A stretch of 64,000 nucleotides of DNA from Alphaproteobacteria bacterium (GTDB lineage: Bacteria; Pseudomonadota; Alphaproteobacteria; Sphingomonadales; Kordiimonadaceae): NCBI GenBank assembly GCA_021774775.1, contig JAJFIT010000004.1, positions 1 to 64,000 of the forward strand. Direction: 5' to 3'. A model generated the notes under the pieces. That model saw only the letters and a list, made by a program, of their open reading frames with translations. It did not search any database and was not told where the DNA came from. The translations under genes were made by a program, and so were the position numbers. Below, piece after piece: positions 58,024 through 64,000 of the stretch. Each line of letters starts with the position of its first letter. The stretch's first letter is position 1.

Positions 58024-59691
58024 ATGACTGATACTCTCTCAATATATCTGGTTCAATCGAACCCAAGACTTGGCGCGGTGAAAGAAAACTGCGAGGCAAT
58101 AGCAGCTGCATACGCCCGCGGGATGGTTGCGGGCGCTGACCTTGTCCTGACCCCAGAACTGTCTGTTACCGGCTATCCGCTTGAGGATCTGGTTTTGAAG
58201 CCATTTTTTGTGCGGGTTGCTATGCAAGCGGTCGAAAGCCTGGCAGAAATAACCAGCGGTGAGGGATTGCCAGGATTAATAGTTGGTGTTCCCTGGAAGG
58301 TCGACGGCCGGTTATTCAACGCGATTTTGTTGCTGGACGGTGGCAAGATATCAGAAATTCGTTACAAACACGACTTGCCTAACTACGGCGTTTTCGATGA
58401 AAAGCGGGTGTTTGATCAGGGGCCGTTACCGCAGCCTATTGATTTTCGTGGTTTCTCGCTGGGCGTCATGATCTGTGAAGATATGTGGTACCCCGAGGTC
58501 TCATCCGCGCTGGCTACGGAAAAGGCCGACATTCTTTTGGTGCCGACTTGCAGCCCATTCGAATTGGACAAACACGGCGAACGACAGGTCTATGCCCGCA
58601 AGCGGGTTGAGGAAACCGGATTGCCGCTTGTGTTCTGCAACCAGATATGCGGTCAGGACGAATTGGTTTTTGACGGCGCGAGCTATGTTCTGGACGCAAA
58701 CGGTCAACCTGTAGTGCAGCTTGCCGCGTGGAAAGAGACGGAGCAGCTTACTTCCTGGCGTCGCACGCCCACAGGGGCTGTTTGCACGACCCAAAAATCC
58801 GTAAAACTCGAAAATGGTTTGGCGGCCATGTACCAAGCTATGATGCTGGGTTTGCGCGACTATGTGCAGAAAAACAGATTTCCCGGCGTTATTTTGGGGC
58901 TCTCGGGGGGCGTTGACAGCGCTCTTTCGGCGGCGGTTGCTGTTGATGCATTGGGTGCTGCGCAAGTGCACTGTGTAATGATGCCTTCCCGCTACACATC
59001 GGGAGAAAGCCTCGACGACGCAGCGGAGTGCGCCAAATTATTAGATGTTCCGTATGAAACTATTGCAATCAAGCCGGGCGTAGACGCCTTCAATACAATG
59101 CTTGCAGGCTCTTTCGAGGAGACCAAACCTGACACCACAGAAGAAAATATTCAATCTCGACTGCGCGGCCTTGTGTTGATGTCACTGTCCAATAAGTTTG
59201 GCAATATGGTTCTGACAACTGGCAATAAGTCTGAAATGTCAGTGGGCTATGCGACTTTATACGGTGATATGTGTGGCGGTTACAGTGTGCTGAAAGACGT
59301 CTATAAGCTTGATGTGTTTGCCTTATGTCGTTGGCGCAACGAAAATATGCCGACAAATGCTCTTGGACCGGAAGGACTGGTGATGCCGGACAATATCATC
59401 ACCAAACCACCCACTGCCGAGCTTCGCGACGACCAAAAGGACGAAGACAGTCTGCCACCCTATGAGAGGCTGGATGACATACTTCACTGTCTGGTCGATG
59501 AGGAAATGGCTGTTGCTGACATTGTTGCGCGGGGCCACGATGCATCAGAGGTTGCGCGGATCGAGCACCTGCTGTACATCGCCGAGTATAAAAGGCGTCA
59601 GGCTCCGCCCGGCGTTAAGATTACTCGAAAGAATTTTGGTCGGGACCGGCGGTATCCGATTACAAACGGTTTTAGAAGTGCGCGACCGTAA
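58024..59691 (+). CDS. nadE: NAD+ synthase (glutamine-hydrolysing)
   Basis: Nitrilase domain (ELSVTGYPLEDL) plus PP-loop GLSGGVDSALSAAVAVDALG. Confidence 0.95.
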   Translation: MTDTLSIYLVQSNPRLGAVKENCEAIAAAYARGMVAGADLVLTPELSVTGYPLEDLVLKPFFVRVAMQAVESLAEITSGEGLPGLIVGVPWKVDGRLFNAILLLDGGKISEIRYKHDLPNYGVFDEKRVFDQGPLPQPIDFRGFSLGVMICEDMWYPEVSSALATEKADILLVPTCSPFELDKHGERQVYARKRVEETGLPLVFCNQICGQDELVFDGASYVLDANGQPVVQLAAWKETEQLTSWRRTPTGAVCTTQKSVKLENGLAAMYQAMMLGLRDYVQKNRFPGVILGLSGGVDSALSAAVAVDALGAAQVHCVMMPSRYTSGESLDDAAECAKLLDVPYETIAIKPGVDAFNTMLAGSFEETKPDTTEENIQSRLRGLVLMSLSNKFGNMVLTTGNKSEMSVGYATLYGDMCGGYSVLKDVYKLDVFALCRWRNENMPTNALGPEGLVMPDNIITKPPTAELRDDQKDEDSLPPYERLDDILHCLVDEEMAVADIVARGHDASEVARIEHLLYIAEYKRRQAPPGVKITRKNFGRDRRYPITNGFRSARP

Positions 59692-59741
59692 CAACACCGA
59701 AAGATGGCCAGGTAATCGCTGATGGCTTCAAGGAAAAGACA

Positions 59742-61064
59742 ATGAGTGTAAAAGTTCGTTTTGCGCCGTCACCGACGGGGAAATTACATATCGGTAATAT
59801 TCGTGCCGCTTTGGTAAACTGGTTGTTTGCCAAACAGCAGAATGGCACCTTTGTGCTGCGGATTGATGACACTGACGTGCAGCGGTCCACCCAGGAAAAC
59901 GAGGATGCCATTAAAGCAGACCTTACCTGGCTGGGGTTGAACTGGGACGAAACTTTCCGTCAAAGCGAACGGTTTGACCGCTACAACGACGTTGTTGCTA
60001 CCCTGAAAGACGCAGGCCGACTATATCCATGCTATGAAACCGCTGAGGAACTGGACGTAAAACGGAAAATCCAGATGGGGCGCGGGATGCCGCCGGTTTA
60101 TGACCGCTCCGCATTGGCGCTTGGTGCAGAGGAAATTGCAGCTTTTGAAGCCGACAACCGAAAACCACATTGGCGTTTCAAGCTGGAAGTCCCTGCACGT
60201 GTTGAGTGGGACGATCTTATCCGCGGGCGGGTATCAATCGATATGGAGTCGGTTTCCGACCCGATCCTGATCCGGGAAGATGGTAGTTTTCTCTATACCT
60301 TACCCAGCGTGGTGGACGACAGTGATTACGGCATCACTCACATCGTGCGTGGTGAAGACCATGTGACCAACTCCGCGGTTCAAGTGCAATTATTTGATGC
60401 GGTTGGCGGCAACGTGCCACAAATGGCTCATTTTGCACTGATGACAGGCAAGGGTGGTGAAGGCCTGTCCAAGCGCCACGGTGCTATGGCGATCGGTGAA
60501 TACCGCGACGAGGCGGGTCTGGAGCCTATGTCGATCATATCATTGATGGCGAGGGTGGGCACCAGCGAACCAATCGAAGCTTACGCCGTGGTTGACCCTC
60601 TTATTGACGGCTTTGACTTTGGAAAATTCAGCCGATCGACCGCCAAACTGGACCCGGCGGATCTGGAAATGTTGAATGCAAAAATTCTGCACACGCTTCC
60701 CTATGCATTCGTTCAGTCAAGATTGGATGGTGTCAGCGAAGACATGTGGGCCGCCATTCAGCCCAACCTCAATAAGCTATCTGATGTTGCTGACTTGTTG
60801 AGGATCATTAACGGACCGATTATACCAATTATTGAAGATGCGGACCATATTGCCAAGGTCCGCGAACTGTTTCCAGCTGGCGCAGTAACGCCGGAGACTT
60901 GGGGAATATGGACCGGTATAATCAAGGACAAGCTAGGTGTGAAGGGTAAGGCGCTTTTCAAGCCGTTGCGGCAAGCGCTGACCGGGCAGGAACACGGCCC
61001 TGAAATGGCTGTTTTGCTGCCACTGATTGGACGTGATCGCATTTTGGACCGTTTGGCTACCTGA
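59742..61064 (+). CDS. gltX: Glutamate--tRNA ligase
   Basis: RFAPSPTGKLHIGNIRAALVNWLFA (HIGH); GLSKRHGAM (KMSKS-like). Confidence 0.95.
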   Translation: MSVKVRFAPSPTGKLHIGNIRAALVNWLFAKQQNGTFVLRIDDTDVQRSTQENEDAIKADLTWLGLNWDETFRQSERFDRYNDVVATLKDAGRLYPCYETAEELDVKRKIQMGRGMPPVYDRSALALGAEEIAAFEADNRKPHWRFKLEVPARVEWDDLIRGRVSIDMESVSDPILIREDGSFLYTLPSVVDDSDYGITHIVRGEDHVTNSAVQVQLFDAVGGNVPQMAHFALMTGKGGEGLSKRHGAMAIGEYRDEAGLEPMSIISLMARVGTSEPIEAYAVVDPLIDGFDFGKFSRSTAKLDPADLEMLNAKILHTLPYAFVQSRLDGVSEDMWAAIQPNLNKLSDVADLLRIINGPIIPIIEDADHIAKVRELFPAGAVTPETWGIWTGIIKDKLGVKGKALFKPLRQALTGQEHGPEMAVLLPLIGRDRILDRLAT

Positions 61065-61067
61065 TAT

Positions 61068-62405
61068 ATGGTTGATATTCATTTATATAACACCAAGGCA
61101 CGGGCCAAACAGCTTTTTGAACCCATCAACCCGGCTAACGTTCGAATGTATGTGTGCGGGCCAACGGTTTACGACCATGTGCACATAGGTAATGCGCGCC
61201 CGGTTGCGGTGTTTGACGTAATGTTTCGCTTGTTACGTCATGTATATGGTAGCGATCACGTGACATACGCCCGCAATATTACTGATATTGAGGACAAGAT
61301 TATGGAGCGCGCTGTGCGTGACGGCGTTAGCATCAAGTCGTTGACCGAGCGCTGCGCCCGTCAATATCAAACGGATATGTTAAAGCTGGGAACGCTGGAA
61401 CCAAGCTTGCAGCCCAAAGCAACAGAACACCTACCCGAGATGATTAAGATGATGAAAGTCCTGATCGAAAAGGGACACGCTTATGTTGCCAAGGGCCATG
61501 TGATGTTCCACGTGGCGTCGATGGAAAATTACGGCCAGTTGTCACGCCACTCACGAGATGAGCTTATCGCCGGCGCGCGCGTTGAGGTGGCACCCTATAA
61601 GAAAGATGCGGCGGACTTTGTGCTGTGGAAGCCATCCTCAGAAGATCAGGTAGGCTGGGACAGCCCTTGGGGCAAGGGCAGACCGGGCTGGCACCTTGAG
61701 TGTTCCTGCATGATCGAAAAGCATCTCGGCGAGACCATTGACGTTCACGCGGGCGGACAGGATCTGATTTTTCCGCATCACGAAAATGAAATTGCTCAAA
61801 GTGAATGCAGCCACGGCACCACATTTGTGAATTACTGGATGCACAATGGTTACCTCACTGTTGACGGTGAAAAAATGTCCAAGTCCCTTGGAAACTTTCA
61901 CACCGTGCATGACCTTTTGAAAGAACATGAAGGCGAAGCGTTGAAGCTGTCGCTCTTGGTGGCGCATTACCGTCAGCCCATTGATTTTTCGATAAAGACC
62001 ATTCAAGAGCAAAAGCGCAGGCTTGATCGATGGTATCGGTTAACTGAAGACGTTGCTGCAGATGCGACTATCCCTATGGCGGTTATTGAAGCGCTTGCGG
62101 ACGACCTAAATACGTCGAAGGCAATCGCAGCACTTGACTCTTTAGCCAGCGACGAGACTGCGGGAGCATTAAAGGCTGGCGCACAGTTTCTTGGCTTGTT
62201 GTTGCAGACCAACGACCGTTGGTTCAAAGGCGACGCACCGGAGGGTATTACCGCTTCGGAAATTGACGCCCTGATTGCTGACCGTATCAAAGCAAGAGCC
62301 GACAAGGATTTTGCCGAATCTGATCGAATCAGAGGCAAACTCGAGTCGGCAGGTGTGATTCTTGAAGACAGCGCGTCTGGCACTACATGGCGCAAGGCTG
62401 ATTAA
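61068..62405 (+). CDS. cysS: Cysteine--tRNA ligase
   Basis: MYVCGPTVYDHVHIGNARPVAVFDV; GEKMSKSLGNF. Confidence 0.97.
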   Translation: MVDIHLYNTKARAKQLFEPINPANVRMYVCGPTVYDHVHIGNARPVAVFDVMFRLLRHVYGSDHVTYARNITDIEDKIMERAVRDGVSIKSLTERCARQYQTDMLKLGTLEPSLQPKATEHLPEMIKMMKVLIEKGHAYVAKGHVMFHVASMENYGQLSRHSRDELIAGARVEVAPYKKDAADFVLWKPSSEDQVGWDSPWGKGRPGWHLECSCMIEKHLGETIDVHAGGQDLIFPHHENEIAQSECSHGTTFVNYWMHNGYLTVDGEKMSKSLGNFHTVHDLLKEHEGEALKLSLLVAHYRQPIDFSIKTIQEQKRRLDRWYRLTEDVAADATIPMAVIEALADDLNTSKAIAALDSLASDETAGALKAGAQFLGLLLQTNDRWFKGDAPEGITASEIDALIADRIKARADKDFAESDRIRGKLESAGVILEDSASGTTWRKAD

Positions 62406-63131
62406 GTGGCACTGAACCCCGCCATAATTCTCGTGCAACCGCAGCTGGGCGAAAATATTGGCAAAACAGCCAGGGCCATGTTGAATTTTGGTCTGACAGA
62501 CCTGCGGTTGGTTTCGCCTCGTGATGGTTGGCCCAATCCGTCGGCAGGACCTGCGGCATCTGGCGCCGATACTGTCCTGGACCAGGCAAAAGTGTATGCC
62601 AATGTGGCGGATGCTGTCGCCGATTGCCACAGGGTATTTGCTGCGACCGTGCGTGACCGGGATATGCCGAAACCGGTTGCTACACCTCAAGCTGCTGCCC
62701 AAATTGTTGCAGAATATGACGCATCCAGCATGAATTGTGGCTTTCTATTTGGCCGCGAGGCTTCAGGCCTGTCTAACGATGATGTATCACATGCCGACAT
62801 TGTATTGACCGTGCCGGTCAACCCGTCGTTTGGTAGCCTGAACCTTGCGCAGGCAGTTATCTTGGTTGCCTACGAGCTGTTTAACATGACGGACGGTACT
62901 GAGGACATGGTGGATGCTGACCGTGAGGAGCCAGCGGATAAGGCAGAGACAGAAGGCCTTCACCAGCATTTACTGGAAGAACTAACCAATCGTGGTTATT
63001 TCCGCAGCGAAGGCCGCGAAGCGACCCAGCGGCGCACTTTACGTAATTTAATATTGAATGCGGGTTTTTCGTCGCAAGAAATTCAGACGCTACGCGGGGT
63101 TATTAAATCACTATCCCGACCAAAGTGTTAA
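62406..63131 (+). CDS. trmJ: TrmJ-type tRNA/rRNA (SPOUT) methyltransferase
   Basis: IILVQPQLGENIGKTARAMLNFGLTDLRLVSPRDGWPN; GREASGLSNDDVSHAD; PVNPSFGSLNLAQAV. Confidence 0.9.
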   Translation: MALNPAIILVQPQLGENIGKTARAMLNFGLTDLRLVSPRDGWPNPSAGPAASGADTVLDQAKVYANVADAVADCHRVFAATVRDRDMPKPVATPQAAAQIVAEYDASSMNCGFLFGREASGLSNDDVSHADIVLTVPVNPSFGSLNLAQAVILVAYELFNMTDGTEDMVDADREEPADKAETEGLHQHLLEELTNRGYFRSEGREATQRRTLRNLILNAGFSSQEIQTLRGVIKSLSRPKC

Positions 63132-63169
63132 TCTCAGCTTCATTTGACGCGGCTATATAGTTAGCTAAA

Positions 63170-63784
63170 GTGGCCGCCACAAGTAGGCCGAAGGGAGTAG
63201 GAATTATGTTTGCAGCTGTAGTTGGCGCAATGATGTTAATGCAGAACATTGACGAAACTGGTATCGCAGTAGCGCGACCAGTGGGTGACGCAATTCTTGA
63301 ACCCGCGTCCGGCAGCGTTTTCCAGGTTTTTGAGTTTTACGGCAGGCCACCACACACATGGCGCCATGCGACAAGAATGGTTAAAGGCTACCGCCATGAT
63401 GGCCGGGAAGGACGTTTGGCGTTTGTGAAAACCGGGGCCACCCACTTCTTTCTGGTATTGAACTTCGACATGCTGCGTGAGCAAAAAATGTGGATTGGCC
63501 TAAGTGCGGAATGTAACGATCAGGCTGACTTGAAATGGCTGGACGAAACTGCGCTGGTCGATGGTAGCTTTCGCGCCTGGAGCCCAGTCGCTCAAAAAGG
63601 CATCCGAGAGGGATGCGCCAGGCTAGAGGGCACGGGTACCCGGTTGCCCGTGTTTTATGATCCTACTGAATTTGGCGTTCGTTGGGAAATTGGTGGGGTC
63701 AACAACAATATCAAGCATATGATGGTCGAGTTTCCAGTGCCTCCGAAAGAGACAGACGAGGCTGACCCTGCCAGCAAAAATTAA
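63170..63784 (+). CDS. Hypothetical protein with C-type-lectin-like motif
   Basis: MWIGLSAECNDQADLKWLDETALVDGSFRAWSPVAQKGIREGCARL (WIGL...W...W-P...C). A start at 63206 (MFAAVVGAMM) is also plausible. Confidence 0.55.
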   Translation: MAATSRPKGVGIMFAAVVGAMMLMQNIDETGIAVARPVGDAILEPASGSVFQVFEFYGRPPHTWRHATRMVKGYRHDGREGRLAFVKTGATHFFLVLNFDMLREQKMWIGLSAECNDQADLKWLDETALVDGSFRAWSPVAQKGIREGCARLEGTGTRLPVFYDPTEFGVRWEIGGVNNNIKHMMVEFPVPPKETDEADPASKN

Positions 63785-63802
63785 TCAGGGCCAATTACCG
63801 TT

Positions 63803-64000
<198 letters not shown>

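Noticed and set aside
58501-58971. Antisense ORFs within nadE and many similar antisense ORFs throughout
   Set aside because: Overlap well-supported genes, have no recognisable domains, and look like codon-bias shadows.

Overview
This is a dense, mostly syntenic alphaproteobacterial-type chromosomal window. I found no CRISPR array, rRNA, tRNA or mobile element. (1) 1-21 kb is a flagellar and flagellin-glycosylation region: pseB/pseC, flagellin, flgN-like, flgJ, flgI, fliX, dksA, flgH, flgA, flgG, flgF, fliL, fliM, a DUF6468-like gene, a motE-like gene, cheZ, two MotB-like genes and a giant AMIN/TPR-like protein, with recognisable sigma-54 promoter motifs. (2) 21.1-23.7 kb is a bufferin-type RiPP operon: bufA1 (DUF2282), bufB (DUF692/MNIO), bufC (DUF2063) and doxX. 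(3) 23.8-27.7 kb holds an Lrp/AsnC regulator, pepN and an XRE regulator. (4) 27.7-50.9 kb is an XrtA/PEP-CTERM exosortase-exopolysaccharide locus with a nearby PEP-CTERM protein and a divergent CobT-like protein. (5) 50.9-53.1 kb is phoB/phoR. (6) 53.1-56.4 kb is an HPr-rel-A-type cassette (PqqD-like, HprK-like kinase, nucleotidyltransferase) preceded by an Asp-rich secreted-looking protein that could be its substrate. (7) 56.5-64 kb is housekeeping: class II DAHP synthase, nadE, gltX, cysS, trmJ, a C-type-lectin-like protein and hemB (partial). The best candidates for undescribed biology are the HPr-rel-A cassette with its Asp-rich neighbour, the MotB-like pair in which one member lacks the proton-binding Asp together with the adjacent AMIN/TPR protein, the degenerate CobT-like protein, and the 21-bp tandem repeat upstream of dksA. 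All calls were made by eye from motifs and remembered family features. No database search was run.
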